Below, one piece after another: positions 54,918 to 63,870 of a stretch of DNA of 64,000 bases. The notes under the pieces were generated by a model. The model was not told the origin of the DNA, did not search any database, and saw nothing but the letters and a program-made list of their open reading frames with translations. Source of the stretch: Aeromonas veronii bv. veronii (GTDB taxonomy: Bacteria; Pseudomonadota; Gammaproteobacteria; Enterobacterales; Aeromonadaceae); NCBI RefSeq assembly GCF_000820225.1, contig NZ_CDDK01000005.1:20883-84882 (forward strand), read 5' to 3'. Numbering within the stretch: position 1 is the stretch's first letter; each line of letters starts with the position of its first letter. Both the position numbers and the translations under genes were made by a program.

Positions 54918-56201
54918 ATGCTGTTCCATGGAGAGGCTCTCAAGCCCTGGCAGATCTGGACCCGCCGACCACTCTGGCTCAAGACCCTGCTCGGCATGCT
55001 GACAGGGGTGGGTCTGGGTGTCGGCTTTGAAGAGCAAGCCCTGCTGCTCAAGCCCCTTGGTGTCTTGTTCGTCAACACCATCCAGATGCTGATGGTGCCC
55101 CTCATTTTCTGCTCGGTCATCGCCGGCCTCACCTCGCTGCTCAAGGGCAAGGCCCTCGATCGCATCGGCAGCAAAGCGATCTGCCTCTACTTCTGCTCGA
55201 CCGCCATCGCCATCTGCATCGGCTTGATGATGGGCTGGCTGCTGGAGCCCGGCATGGGCGCCGACATGGGCCCCTATGAGCGGATCGGCATGTCGGAACC
55301 ACCCACCCTGGCCAGCGTGCTGAGCCATCTGGTACCGAGCAATCCGGTACAGGCGATGGTGGATGGCAAGATCCTGCAAGTGATCGTCTTTGCGGTGGCG
55401 CTGGCGGTCGCCCTCAATGCCAGCGGTCGCCGTGGCCGCCCCGCCATCCTCTTCTTCACCTCGCTGGCCGAGGGGATGTTCAAGCTGACCCAGATGGTGA
55501 TGGCGCTCGCCCCTTACGGTGTCTGCGCCCTGATGGCCTGGATGACCGGCAAGTACGGCCTCGACCTGCTGCTACCGCTGCTCAAGGTGATCGGCGCCGT
55601 CTACCTCGGCTGCCTGCTGCACGTGCTCGGGGTCTACAGCACCCTGCTGCTCCTGTTGGCACGGCTCAATCCGCTGCACTACTTCAAGAGCATCGTTGAC
55701 GCCCAGGCGGTTGCGTTTACCAGCAGCTCCAGCAACTCCACCCTGCCCATCAGTCTGGCCTGCGCCGAGAAGCGGCTGGGAGTCTCCCCCGCCATCACCG
55801 CCAAGGTGCTGCCCATCGGCGCCACCATCAACATGGATGGCACCGCCCTCTATCAGGGAGTGACTGCGCTGTTCGTAGCTCAGGCATTCGGTGTGGATCT
55901 GCACATGGTCGATTACCTGACCATCATCAGCATCGCAACCCTGGCCAGTATCGGCACCGCAGGCACCCCGGGCACCGGGTTGATGCTGCTGACCCTGACC
56001 CTGACGGCGGTGGGCTTGCCGCTGGAAGGGGTGGCACTGATTGCAGGCATTGACCGGATCCTCGACATGGCGCGCACCACGGTCAACGTATCGGGGGATA
56101 TTCTGGTGTCGGTGCTGATCGCCCGCAGCGAAAACGAGCTGGATCTGGCGACCTATCACGATGCCAGCGCAGGGGAAGATATCGAGTTCCCGCCGCGCTA
56201 G
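54918..56201 (+). CDS. Sodium:dicarboxylate (DAACS) family symporter
   Basis: About 427 residues with eight helices and two re-entrant loops. Signature motifs: a Ser-rich SSSSNSTLPISLACAE (about 270-285), GATINMDGTALYQG (about 303-316) and GTAGTPGTGLMLLTL. The family imports glutamate, aspartate or C4-dicarboxylates with Na+ or H+. Substrate not assigned. Starts at 54918 or 54897 are both possible; AAGGA lies before the former. Confidence 0.88.
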   Translation: MLFHGEALKPWQIWTRRPLWLKTLLGMLTGVGLGVGFEEQALLLKPLGVLFVNTIQMLMVPLIFCSVIAGLTSLLKGKALDRIGSKAICLYFCSTAIAICIGLMMGWLLEPGMGADMGPYERIGMSEPPTLASVLSHLVPSNPVQAMVDGKILQVIVFAVALAVALNASGRRGRPAILFFTSLAEGMFKLTQMVMALAPYGVCALMAWMTGKYGLDLLLPLLKVIGAVYLGCLLHVLGVYSTLLLLLARLNPLHYFKSIVDAQAVAFTSSSSNSTLPISLACAEKRLGVSPAITAKVLPIGATINMDGTALYQGVTALFVAQAFGVDLHMVDYLTIISIATLASIGTAGTPGTGLMLLTLTLTAVGLPLEGVALIAGIDRILDMARTTVNVSGDILVSVLIARSENELDLATYHDASAGEDIEFPPR

Positions 56202-56212
56202 CAGAAGAAAGC

Positions 56213-56527
56213 TCAGCTGTCGTGAGGATCGTGGTGACAGCGCCAGCAGACGTCGAAGTTGGCGCCGTTCTCCTCCCCGCACTGGCCGCACAGCCAGCCA
56301 TTACCCTGACGCTGCTGGTAACGCTCGATGACCCGTCCTGCCTTGCTGCGATCCTCGGCCCGCACCATCAGGGTCACCTGCAACATGTCGACCGGCAGTT
56401 CGCCAAGGGCGCCCGACAGCCCCTCGCCATTGAGGCGCACCAGCACCCCTTCCGCCTCCAGCGCCCCTTTCAACGCGTGTGCCTCCAGGGTGTGTGAGGC
56501 GCGATAGAGATTGATCCAGTTATCCAT
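56213..56527 (-). CDS. DUF2007 protein with C-terminal zinc ribbon
   Basis: 104 residues. An N-terminal DUF2007-like domain (INLYRASHTLEAHALKGALEAEG, VRLNGEGLSG) is fused to a zinc-ribbon with four cysteines (CGQC and CWRC) near the end. Such proteins are small and of unknown function. It is convergent with the symporter gene and follows the LysR gene by 9 bases on the same strand, so the LysR gene may be co-transcribed with it. Confidence 0.85.
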   Translation of the reverse strand: MDNWINLYRASHTLEAHALKGALEAEGVLVRLNGEGLSGALGELPVDMLQVTLMVRAEDRSKAGRVIERYQQRQGNGWLCGQCGEENGANFDVCWRCHHDPHDS

Positions 56528-56536
56528 AGCTCCCCC

Positions 56537-57439
56537 TTACAACAACTTGTCGATGCCAAACTCGGCGCCGTTATCAATCATGAAATCGATGAATGCCCGC
56601 AACTTGCGCGGCATCAGTTGCCGCTCCGGAAACAGCAAATAAATCGGCACCCTGGGTTGCTGCCACTCTGGCAGCAGGATCACCAGCTCGCCGCTGGCCA
56701 GCTCATCCTGACAGAGCATAGCGGGTAACGAAGCCAACCCCAGCCCCGCCTTCGCCGCCTCCCGGGCACAGGTAATATTATTGACCCGAAAACGGGATGG
56801 GGGGTCAACCAGCACCTCTCTGCCATCCAGCTCGAAACACCAGTGAGAGGCGAGAAACCCGCTGCTCACCGTCACCCGCTCGTGGTTGGCCAGATCCTCC
56901 GGCCGCTCGATGACCGGGCTGCGGGCCAGATAGTCCGGGCTGGCACAGAGCAGCCTTCCGGTGCTCCAGAGTCGGCGCGCCGCCAGATTGGAGTCGCTCA
57001 TGTCGCCAATCCGCACCAACGCATCCAGCCCTTCGCTGATGGGATCTACCACCCGGTTGGTCAGCTCCAGCTCCACCTGCAGGGCGGGATAGGCCTGCAA
57101 AAACTTGGCGACCAAGCGCCCGACCACCAGTTGCCCCGTCTCGATGGGCACCGCCAGTTTGAGAGTGCCGGTCACCTCCTGCTGGCTGGCGCTCAGCATC
57201 AGCTCGGCTTCGGTCAGGGCATCGACCGCCTTGCTACAGTGCAGGTAGTACTTCTCCCCCTCCTCGGTCAAAGTGAGCTGACGGGTGGAGCGATAGAGCA
57301 GACGCACTCCGAGCCGCTGTTCCAGTTCAGCGATGCGGCGGCTGACCATCGCCTTGGTCATTCCCAGCTCGCGGGCGGCCCCCGTAAACGAGCCCTTATC
57401 GACGATACGCACCAGAATTAACGCGGCATTGAGGTCCAT
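56537..57439 (-). CDS. LysR-family transcriptional regulator
   Basis: 300 residues of the CrgA/DsdC-like LysR group. MDLNAALILVRIVDKGSFTGAARELG is the helix-turn-helix start, followed by an effector domain. Divergent from the efflux pair across 96 bases, so it probably controls those genes. The ATG at 57439 is preferred over one at 57475. Confidence 0.9.
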   Translation of the reverse strand: MDLNAALILVRIVDKGSFTGAARELGMTKAMVSRRIAELEQRLGVRLLYRSTRQLTLTEEGEKYYLHCSKAVDALTEAELMLSASQQEVTGTLKLAVPIETGQLVVGRLVAKFLQAYPALQVELELTNRVVDPISEGLDALVRIGDMSDSNLAARRLWSTGRLLCASPDYLARSPVIERPEDLANHERVTVSSGFLASHWCFELDGREVLVDPPSRFRVNNITCAREAAKAGLGLASLPAMLCQDELASGELVILLPEWQQPRVPIYLLFPERQLMPRKLRAFIDFMIDNGAEFGIDKLL

Positions 57440-57535
57440 TGTTGCACCAGTGAAACTGTATATCTCGTGAACCAATACTAATCGAAACAGTTGACCAGTG
57501 TTAGCCTGCGCCCCTTAAGTTCAGGAATCACAAAA

Positions 57536-58588
57536 ATGAGTCAACACAAAAAAATTCCCCTGCTGGCAGCCATGATATTGGCGCTGCTCGGTCTGCTGTT
57601 CGCCGGTTACTGGTATCTTCACGGCCGCTATTTTGAAAGCACCGACAACGCCTATCTGCAAAGTGAAGTGACCGGGATCAGCTCCAAGCTACCCGGTTAT
57701 ATCCGCGAAGTGCTGGTCACCGACAACCAGCCGGTCAAAGCGGGCCAACTGATCGCTCGTCTCGATGATCGCGAATACAAAACCAGGGTCGCGGAGGCCG
57801 AAGCCGACCTGCGCCTCAATCAGGCGACGGCCGAAAATCTGGCCGCCACCCGCACCCAACAACTGAGCCTGATCCAGCAGGCCGAGGCCAAGGTCGCTTC
57901 CGCCAATGCCGAACAGCTGCGCGCCAGCCAGCAGGTCAACCGGATCAGTCAGCTCAACCAGCGCCACTACAGCTCGCAAGACAGTCTGGACGAGGTGCGT
58001 GCCGGCCTGCAGGTCAATCAGGCGCAAGCCCGGGAGGCCCAAGCCGCCCTGCAGGCGGCCCGTGAGCGACTGCTAGTACTGGATGCCGAGCGCAAACAGA
58101 ATCTGGCCAAGCTGGCATTGAGCGAAGCACAACTGGAGCAGGCCAAGCTGGAGCTCGGCTACACCGAACTGCGGGCGCCTGCTGACGGCATCATTGGCAA
58201 GCGCAGTCTGCGGGAAGGCCTCTACGTCCAGTCCGGCATGCAGGTCGCCAGTTTGGTGCCGCTGCAGCAGGTGTGGGTCGAAGCCAACTTCAAGGAGACC
58301 CAGCTCGCCCATATGCAGCCGGGCCAGAAGGTCGAAGTGGTACTCGATGCCTACCCGGATCAACCGGTCGAGGGGATCATCGACAGCCTGGCCCCTGCGA
58401 CCGGTGCCAAGTTCGCCCTGCTGCCACCGGAGAATGCCACTGGCAACTTCACCAAAATCGTGCAGCGGGTACCGGTGAAGATCCGCATCCCCGAGCCAGG
58501 CCCGCTGGCAGGCAAGCTGCTGCCGGGTCTCTCCACCGAAGTGATCGTGGATACCCGCACTCCTGATCCCGTGGTGGCTGCCAACTGA
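57536..58588 (+). CDS. HlyD/EmrA-type membrane fusion protein
   Basis: 350 residues. An N-terminal transmembrane helix (LLAAMILALLGLLFAGYWYL) is followed by a biotinyl-lipoyl-like domain (STDNAYLQSEVTGISSKLPGYI), a coiled-coil hairpin (about 85-185) and a beta-barrel domain. It links the inner-membrane pump encoded next (1-base overlap) to an outer-membrane channel. AGGAA precedes the ATG at 57536. Confidence 0.92.
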   Translation: MSQHKKIPLLAAMILALLGLLFAGYWYLHGRYFESTDNAYLQSEVTGISSKLPGYIREVLVTDNQPVKAGQLIARLDDREYKTRVAEAEADLRLNQATAENLAATRTQQLSLIQQAEAKVASANAEQLRASQQVNRISQLNQRHYSSQDSLDEVRAGLQVNQAQAREAQAALQAARERLLVLDAERKQNLAKLALSEAQLEQAKLELGYTELRAPADGIIGKRSLREGLYVQSGMQVASLVPLQQVWVEANFKETQLAHMQPGQKVEVVLDAYPDQPVEGIIDSLAPATGAKFALLPPENATGNFTKIVQRVPVKIRIPEPGPLAGKLLPGLSTEVIVDTRTPDPVVAAN

Positions 58589-60141
58589 TGGAACCCATTC
58601 CACGTCGTAACTGGATCGCGGTCATGGGGGGGCTTATCGGCGCCTTCATGGCCATCCTCGATATCCAGATCACCAATGCCTCCCTGAAGGATATTCAGGG
58701 GGCCCTGTCGGCCACCCTGAGCGAAAGCTCCTGGATCTCCACCTCCTATCTGGTGGCGGAGATGATCGCCATCCCCCTGAGCGGCTGGTTGAGCCGGGGG
58801 CTGAGCGTGCGCCGCTACCTGCTCTGGACCACAGGCGCGTTTATCGCTGCCTCCGTGCTCTGCTCGTTCAGCTGGAACCTCACCAGCATGATCGTCTTCC
58901 GGGCGCTACAGGGCTTCACCGGCGGGGCGCTGATCCCGATGGCCTTCTCTCTCATCGTCACCCTGTTGCCGCTACAAAAGCGGGCCACCGGCATGGCGCT
59001 GTTCGGTCTCTGTGCCACCTTCGCTCCTGCCATCGGTCCGACCCTCGGCGGCTGGCTCACCGAGCAGATGTCGTGGCACTACATCTTCTATCTCAACGTG
59101 CCGCCAGGATTGCTGGTGATGGCCATGCTGGCCCACGGGCTGGATAAAAAACCGGTGGACTGGGCCGTGATCAAGCGGGTAGACCTCATCGGCATCGTCA
59201 CCATGGCGCTTGGCCTCGGCTTGCTGGAGGTGGTACTGGAAGAGGGCAACCGGGAAGACTGGTTCGGCTCAAGCTTCATCGTGCGACTGGCGGTCATCTC
59301 GGCGGTAGCGCTGGTGTTCTTCGTCATCAGCCAGCTGATCCGCCGTCACCCGCTGGTTAATCTGCGGCTGCTGCACAACCCGCGCTTCGCGCTGGCCTGC
59401 TTCGCCTATCTGATCCTCGGCATGGCGTTGATGGGATCTATCTATGTGTTGCCGCTCTACATGACCCAGATCCACAACTACAACGCGCTGGAAATCGGCG
59501 AAGTCCTGATGTGGATGGGGCTGCCGCAACTGCTGGTGCTGCCACTGGTGCCCAAACTGACCCACAAGATAGACCCGCGCTATCTGGTGAGCTTCGGCTT
59601 CCTGATCTTCGCCGTCAGCTGCTTTATGAACGTCAACATGAGTGCCGACTACGCCGGGCCGCAGCTGATCCAGTCGCTTATCGTGCGGGCGCTGGGGCAA
59701 CCCTTCATCATGGTGCCGCTCTCCCTGGTCGCCACCGCCAGCCTGAGTCACGACGAGATCCCCTCCTCCTCGACCCTGCTCAACGTACTGCGCAACCTCG
59801 GTGGTGCGTTCGGTATCGCCATTATCTCGACCCTGCTCGACAACGATACCCGCACCCATGTGCTGCAGATTGGCAGCACTCTGCCCGCCAGCAGCATCGA
59901 GGGACAAACCTATCTGCTGCAGCTGGCCCAGAGCATGATGGCACAGGGTTCCGGCCCCGAGCTGGCCGAGCAGCAAGCCCACGCCATGCTAGCCAATACC
60001 ATCAACCGGGAAGCGGCCATCATGGCCTACAACCAGGTGTTCTACATCATGGGGATCTTCTTGCTGATCGCCAGCGGCCTGATGCTGTTGCTCAAATCCC
60101 CCGCCCCACGGGCAGCGGATGCCGAACCGCTAGAAGCGTGA
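58588..60141 (+). CDS. DHA2-family (EmrB-like) MFS efflux transporter
   Basis: 517 residues with about fourteen membrane helices. DHA2 motifs are present: FMAILDIQITNASLKDIQGAL (motif D1) and GGALIPMAFSLIV. It works with the HlyD-type partner as a proton-driven drug or toxic-compound pump, like EmrAB. No outer-membrane factor gene is adjacent. Substrate unknown. Confidence 0.92.
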   Translation: MEPIPRRNWIAVMGGLIGAFMAILDIQITNASLKDIQGALSATLSESSWISTSYLVAEMIAIPLSGWLSRGLSVRRYLLWTTGAFIAASVLCSFSWNLTSMIVFRALQGFTGGALIPMAFSLIVTLLPLQKRATGMALFGLCATFAPAIGPTLGGWLTEQMSWHYIFYLNVPPGLLVMAMLAHGLDKKPVDWAVIKRVDLIGIVTMALGLGLLEVVLEEGNREDWFGSSFIVRLAVISAVALVFFVISQLIRRHPLVNLRLLHNPRFALACFAYLILGMALMGSIYVLPLYMTQIHNYNALEIGEVLMWMGLPQLLVLPLVPKLTHKIDPRYLVSFGFLIFAVSCFMNVNMSADYAGPQLIQSLIVRALGQPFIMVPLSLVATASLSHDEIPSSSTLLNVLRNLGGAFGIAIISTLLDNDTRTHVLQIGSTLPASSIEGQTYLLQLAQSMMAQGSGPELAEQQAHAMLANTINREAAIMAYNQVFYIMGIFLLIASGLMLLLKSPAPRAADAEPLEA

Positions 60142-60160
60142 AAAACGCCGGGCATAAAAC

Positions 60161-60186
60161 GAAAAACGGGCCAATGCCCGTTTTTC
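60161..60186. terminator. Intrinsic terminator after efflux pair
   Basis: GAAAAACGGGC (60161-60171) pairs with GCCCGTTTTTC (60176-60186) around CAAT. It serves the efflux genes and probably the convergent YhhN gene too. Confidence 0.9.
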
Positions 60187-60218
60187 GTTATCTGTTACCT
60201 GCACTCAACCAGAAGACG

Positions 60219-60845
60219 TTATCCCGCCAGCGACCCTGCAATCAGGAATTGCGCCGCGAAGTAGCTGCTCATCACCCAGGCGCGGGCGTGGGGAAAGGGG
60301 CGGCGGAAGCGATCGAGCGCCAGCATGCTGTCGGAGAAGAGGAACATCAGCGCCCCCACCAGAGCGGCGGCAGAACCGGCAGTGAGAGAGGCGTGCCAGG
60401 CTCCGGCGGCCACCCAGGCCATGCCGATGATCACCAGCATGTAGCAAAAGACCGGGATCCGCATCTCCCCCAGCTTGCCCCACAGCAGGCCAAATACCAT
60501 ACCGGCGATCAGCAACAGCAGCAAACCATCCACCAGATTGAGCAACAACGGCCCTTGGGCAAAACCGACGATATAGCAGAGATGCGCGACAAGAAATGCC
60601 GCCAACCCCTGAATGAAGCGATCACTTGGCAGCATCAGCAGCACATCGCCCGCCAGCGAGAGACAAAGGCCGAGCAGGATCCAGGCGTGGGAACCGTCGT
60701 GGTCATAACTCTGGTAGCCGAACGCCAACGCGATGATAAGCAACATGGTCAGTGGCTTGCTGATATAGAACTGGCGGCTGTCTGAACCGTAGGCAGCACG
60801 GATGTGCCACCAACCTGAAGCGATGATCAAGAAACTCAATAACAT
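60219..60845 (-). CDS. YhhN-family (lysoplasmalogenase-like) membrane protein
   Basis: 208 residues with eight hydrophobic helices. Conserved YhhN motifs include ILLGLCLSLAGDVLLMLP (about 55-73) and LMFLFSDSMLALDRF. Some members are lysoplasmalogenases; activity here is not certain. Single gene. Confidence 0.9.
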   Translation of the reverse strand: MLLSFLIIASGWWHIRAAYGSDSRQFYISKPLTMLLIIALAFGYQSYDHDGSHAWILLGLCLSLAGDVLLMLPSDRFIQGLAAFLVAHLCYIVGFAQGPLLLNLVDGLLLLLIAGMVFGLLWGKLGEMRIPVFCYMLVIIGMAWVAAGAWHASLTAGSAAALVGALMFLFSDSMLALDRFRRPFPHARAWVMSSYFAAQFLIAGSLAG

Positions 60846-61020
60846 GCCCTGCTCCTCACCTGTTGCTCGCAGTCATACGGCAACCGTTTTTATCATGGTG
60901 CAGGGTAACAAATTCCCTCCCCCAGTGGCAGGGGTGCTTATCAAATGGACGGACTAAGCCTAAAGTCTAATTGCCGCCCCGAGTGGTTCAGGGCATAAGT
61001 GACGGGTCTGGAGGATCACC

Positions 61021-61176
61021 ATGGAAGAAGCTATGAAGAACTATCTGCCCGCCATCGATATCATGATGTGCCATCTGGGGATCAGCTTTGAGCAGGCCTG
61101 TGAACAACTGGGTCTTAGCCAGCAGGAGCAACAGGCACTGGATCAGCTGCAGCAACAGCAGAGCCAAGCCAACTAA
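61021..61176 (+). CDS. Small protein, first copy of a tandem pair
   Basis: 51 codons beginning MEEAMKNYLPAIDIMM and ending in a Gln-rich tail (SQQEQQALDQLQQQQSQAN). A strong ribosome site (GGAGGATCACC) precedes the ATG. I do not recognise the family. A near-identical partial copy lies directly downstream in the same frame. Confidence 0.65.
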   Translation: MEEAMKNYLPAIDIMMCHLGISFEQACEQLGLSQQEQQALDQLQQQQSQAN

Positions 61177-61310
61177 GCCCTCCCGTTATTGGATATCATG
61201 ATGCGCTATCTGGGGATCAGCTTTGAGCAGGCCTGCGAACAGCTGGGTCTTAGCCAGCAGGAGCAACAGGCACTGGATCAGTTGCAGCAACAGCAGAGCC
61301 AAGCCAACTA
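61057..61310 (+). repeat. Direct repeat of about 119 bp, offset 135 bp
   Basis: Two copies, 61057-61175 and 61192-61310, begin GATATCATGATG and end AGCCAAGCCAACTA. High identity and mainly synonymous differences suggest a fairly recent duplication. Confidence 0.9.
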
Positions 61311-61311
61311 G
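61192..61311 (+). pseudogene. Partial tandem copy of the 51-residue gene
   Basis: Bases 61192-61310 repeat 61057-61175 with about half a dozen changes, mostly silent. The copy is in the same frame as the first gene's stop but lacks its 5' part and ribosome site. An ATG at 61198 would encode 37 residues (MMRYLGISFEQ and on). It may be untranslated or translated by coupling. A 135-base offset duplication. Confidence 0.7.
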
Positions 61312-61326
61312 CTTGAGTTGAATCAT

Positions 61327-61362
61327 AAAAGAGAAGACCGCCAGCAGGCGGTCTTCTCTTTT
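61327..61362. terminator. Bidirectional intrinsic terminator
   Basis: A perfect 16-bp stem, AAAAGAGAAGACCGCC (61327-61342) with 61347-61362, around AGCA. It lies between the small-protein pair and the convergent desaturase gene. Confidence 0.92.
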
Positions 61363-61386
61363 AGTCTCTGTGATAACCGGACGGCA

Positions 61387-62505
61387 TCATGCAATACCTG
61401 CCAGCAAACGACTCCAGTTGCGTTTACCAGCGATGAAGCCGTCACGCACGGCCCGGTACTCCAGTTGCAGCTTGAGGCGGTCATAGCGCGCCAGCGCCTT
61501 GCGCTTGCGCAGCTCCAGCAGCCGCTTGCGACTGGCGTAATAGTGTTGCAACTGCTGGCTCAGCTTGTCGTACTCCTCCTGCAGCAGCGCCTGCCACAGT
61601 TCGCGATCTTCCTGCTTGCGCAACTTGGCTTGTGCCCGTTTCAGCTGCATCTGCAGCCGGGCTTGTTCGATACGCTCCTCCGGCGAGGATCTGAGATCCC
61701 CCGCCAGACCACACCAGGAGGCGAGCCGGATCAACCACTTGGTCGGATCGAACTGCCACCAGTGAATGCCGTTGCGGTAATCATTCTCGAACAGGTGGTG
61801 AAAGTTGTGGTACCCCTCGCCAAAGGTGAAAAAAGCCAGAATGCCGTTATCGCGAGCGGTATTGCGATCGGTATAGGGCTGACTGCCCCAGATGTGGGCC
61901 AGCGAGTTGATGAAGAAGGTGGTGTGGTGAGTCATCACCATTCTCAGCACGCCTGCCAACAGCAACATGCCGAGCATATCCCCGTGCCATAGGCCTAGCA
62001 GCAGCGGCAGCCCCAGATTGGCCGCCAGCGCCAGCGTCAGATAGTGACGGTGCTGAAACGCGACCACCGGGTTGTTCTGCAGGTCACGCACATTATTGTA
62101 ATCGCCATAGCGATCTCCCTGATGCTCCCGCAGCATCCAGCCGATGTGGGAATACCAGAAGCCGCGCCCCGCGCTATAGGGGTCTTTATCGTTGTCATCC
62201 ACATGACGATGGTGACGGCGGTGATCGGCCGACCAGTGCAGGGCCGAATTCTGTAGCGCCAACGCACCGCCGATGGCAAACAACCACTGCAAAGCGAGGT
62301 GCGCCTTGTAGGCCTTGTGCGACCAGAGCCGGTGATAGCCTGCGGTGATGGAGAGACCACTAAGGCAGAACAACAACAGGAAACTGGCCCACTGCCAGAG
62401 ATCGTAACCATGGCTCATGCCGTACCAGGGTACGACAATCAACGCCACTATCCCGGAGAGGGAAAACAGAAGGGTATTAGTCAAAATAATGGGGGGTCTG
62501 GCCAT
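61387..62505 (-). CDS. Fatty acid (acyl-CoA) desaturase, delta-9 type
   Basis: 372 residues with four to five membrane helices. Three histidine boxes of the stearoyl-CoA desaturase type are present: HRLWSH (about 70-75), HRRHHRH (about 106-112) and HNFHH (about 247-251). A basic coiled-coil extension of about 100 residues (from SPEERIEQARLQM) follows the last box. It introduces a double bond into fatty acyl chains aerobically. Divergent from fabR. The ATG at 62505 is preferred. Confidence 0.92.
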   Translation of the reverse strand: MARPPIILTNTLLFSLSGIVALIVVPWYGMSHGYDLWQWASFLLLFCLSGLSITAGYHRLWSHKAYKAHLALQWLFAIGGALALQNSALHWSADHRRHHRHVDDNDKDPYSAGRGFWYSHIGWMLREHQGDRYGDYNNVRDLQNNPVVAFQHRHYLTLALAANLGLPLLLGLWHGDMLGMLLLAGVLRMVMTHHTTFFINSLAHIWGSQPYTDRNTARDNGILAFFTFGEGYHNFHHLFENDYRNGIHWWQFDPTKWLIRLASWCGLAGDLRSSPEERIEQARLQMQLKRAQAKLRKQEDRELWQALLQEEYDKLSQQLQHYYASRKRLLELRKRKALARYDRLKLQLEYRAVRDGFIAGKRNWSRLLAGIA

Positions 62506-62522
62506 CTCATTGCATCCTTTCA

Positions 62523-62538
62523 GCGAACAGCTGTTAGC
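62523..62538. promoter_or_regulatory. Palindrome upstream of desaturase gene, possible FabR site
   Basis: GCGAACAGCTGTTAGC is a 16-bp palindrome with one mismatched pair, 18 bases upstream of the desaturase start and in the intergenic region shared with fabR. Its position fits an operator; I cannot confirm that it is the FabR consensus. Confidence 0.4.
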
Positions 62539-62652
62539 CATTTTCTATGGTGATTTCCTCACGGTCAATGGTAAAAAAGTAGGATACAAACCTGATCCTG
62601 AGGCGCCTTCGGGTTATCATTTGTCCTCGTTAAGCTGAAGGTGACTGATTTC

Positions 62653-63273
62653 GTGGGTATTCGCGCTCAACAAAAAGAAAAAACCCGGCGTACATTGATC
62701 GATGCTGCATTCAGCCAACTGTGCGCCAATCGGAGTTTCTCCAATCTCAGCCTGCGGGAAGTCGCTCGCGAAGCGGGCATCGCCCCAACCTCTTTCTATC
62801 GCCACTTTCGCGATATGGAGGAGCTGGGCCTGACCCTGGTTGACGAAGGAGGTCTCACTCTGCGCCAACTGATGCGCCAGGCACGCCAGCGCATTGCCGG
62901 TGGTGGCAGTGTCATCAGCACCTCGGTGCAAACCTTTATGGAGTTTGTCGAGAACAACCCCAACATCTTCCGGCTGCTGCTGCGGGAACGCTCCGGCACC
63001 TCGGCCGCCTTTCGTCAGGCGGTGGCTCGCGAAATCCAGCACTTTATCGCAGAGCTGACCGATTATCTGGAAGCCACCACAGAAGCACCACGGGAAGATG
63101 CCTACATCCAGGCAGAAGCCATGGTCACCATCGTCTTCAGTGCCGGTGCCGATGCGCTCGACATGACCAGCGAAGAGTGCCGGGCACTCTCCGATCGCAC
63201 TATTCGCCAACTGCGGATGATCGCCATGGGCGCCGAGGTACAAAACCAGAAGCGCCGTGAACCTCACCCATGA
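62653..63273 (+). CDS. fabR: Unsaturated fatty acid biosynthesis repressor FabR (TetR family)
   Basis: 206 residues. The opening [15 protein letters not shown] and the helix-turn-helix [31 protein letters not shown] closely follow E. coli FabR. It senses the saturated/unsaturated acyl balance and represses unsaturated fatty acid genes. GTG at 62653 chosen by similarity, with AAGGTGA upstream; another GTG at 62641 is in frame. The divergent desaturase is a natural target. Confidence 0.93.
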   Translation: MGIRAQQKEKTRRTLIDAAFSQLCANRSFSNLSLREVAREAGIAPTSFYRHFRDMEELGLTLVDEGGLTLRQLMRQARQRIAGGGSVISTSVQTFMEFVENNPNIFRLLLRERSGTSAAFRQAVAREIQHFIAELTDYLEATTEAPREDAYIQAEAMVTIVFSAGADALDMTSEECRALSDRTIRQLRMIAMGAEVQNQKRREPHP

Positions 63274-63292
63274 CCACAGGATGGAGAACGAC

Positions 63293-63658
63293 ATGCCTGA
63301 ACAGCTTATGATCCCGAAAAAACCGCTCGCCATGGCCATGCTGATTGGTATCTGTGGCGATGCCTCTCTGGCCGTACTGACCAACTCGGTCGTGCCCTTC
63401 TCCTTCTTCCCGCTGATTGCCCTCTGGCTGGCGGCCTATCAGCTGTTCCAGCACTATCGCCATGAACCCATGGTGGGCAACACCCCCATCTGCACCCTGC
63501 TCTGCTTCTTTATCGGTGTCTTCGGCCACTCCGCGCTGCTCAAGGTGCAATACCCGGAGCTTGGCAGCAACTTTTTCTCCCTGATCATGATGCTGCTGTT
63601 ACTGGCGGCCCTCTCCATCAAGCTCGGCCTGAGCATTGGCAACAAAGAGAAGCGCTGA
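63293..63658 (+). CDS. yijD: YijD-family (DUF1422) membrane protein
   Basis: 121 residues with four hydrophobic helices. AMAMLIGICGDASLAVLTNSVVPFSFFPLIALWLAAYQL-type content and its place directly after fabR match YijD of enteric bacteria. Unknown function. GGAG lies 6 bases before the ATG; 19 bases separate it from fabR. Confidence 0.9.
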   Translation: MPEQLMIPKKPLAMAMLIGICGDASLAVLTNSVVPFSFFPLIALWLAAYQLFQHYRHEPMVGNTPICTLLCFFIGVFGHSALLKVQYPELGSNFFSLIMMLLLLAALSIKLGLSIGNKEKR

Positions 63659-63694
63659 TAAATCGACCGAGTGATGGTAATCAGTTGATAGATA

Positions 63695-63733
63695 AAGCAA
63701 AGAGGCCTTCCCGTCGGGAAGGCCTCTTTGCTT
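63695..63733. terminator. Intrinsic terminator after yijD
   Basis: A perfect 18-bp stem (63695-63712 with 63716-63733) with a 3-base GTC loop and T/A-rich flanks. Confidence 0.92.
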
Positions 63734-63750
63734 GAACGGTACCTGATTAA

Positions 63751-63870
63751 TCCGGCAATCTCGGTATTCCCAACCTAGCCAAACGGCTTGGCTTCAAGAT
63801 CGACGTGCAAATGGAAGAGGGGGTGGTCAATATGGAGCTGCCCTGTAGTCAGCAGGCAGCAGAAGCCTGA
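63751..63870 (+). pseudogene. C-terminal remnant of a GNAT acetyltransferase-like gene
   Basis: After an in-frame TAA, codons from 63751 read as NLGIPNLAKRLGFKIDVQ followed by MEEGVVNMELP and end in a stop at 63868-63870. NLAKRLGFK...GVV.MELP resembles the C-terminal end of GNAT domains in large acyl-CoA-linked acetyltransferases. No start codon or upstream part is present; a terminator lies just before. It looks like decayed coding sequence. The rest of the window to 64000 shows no gene. Confidence 0.45.
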
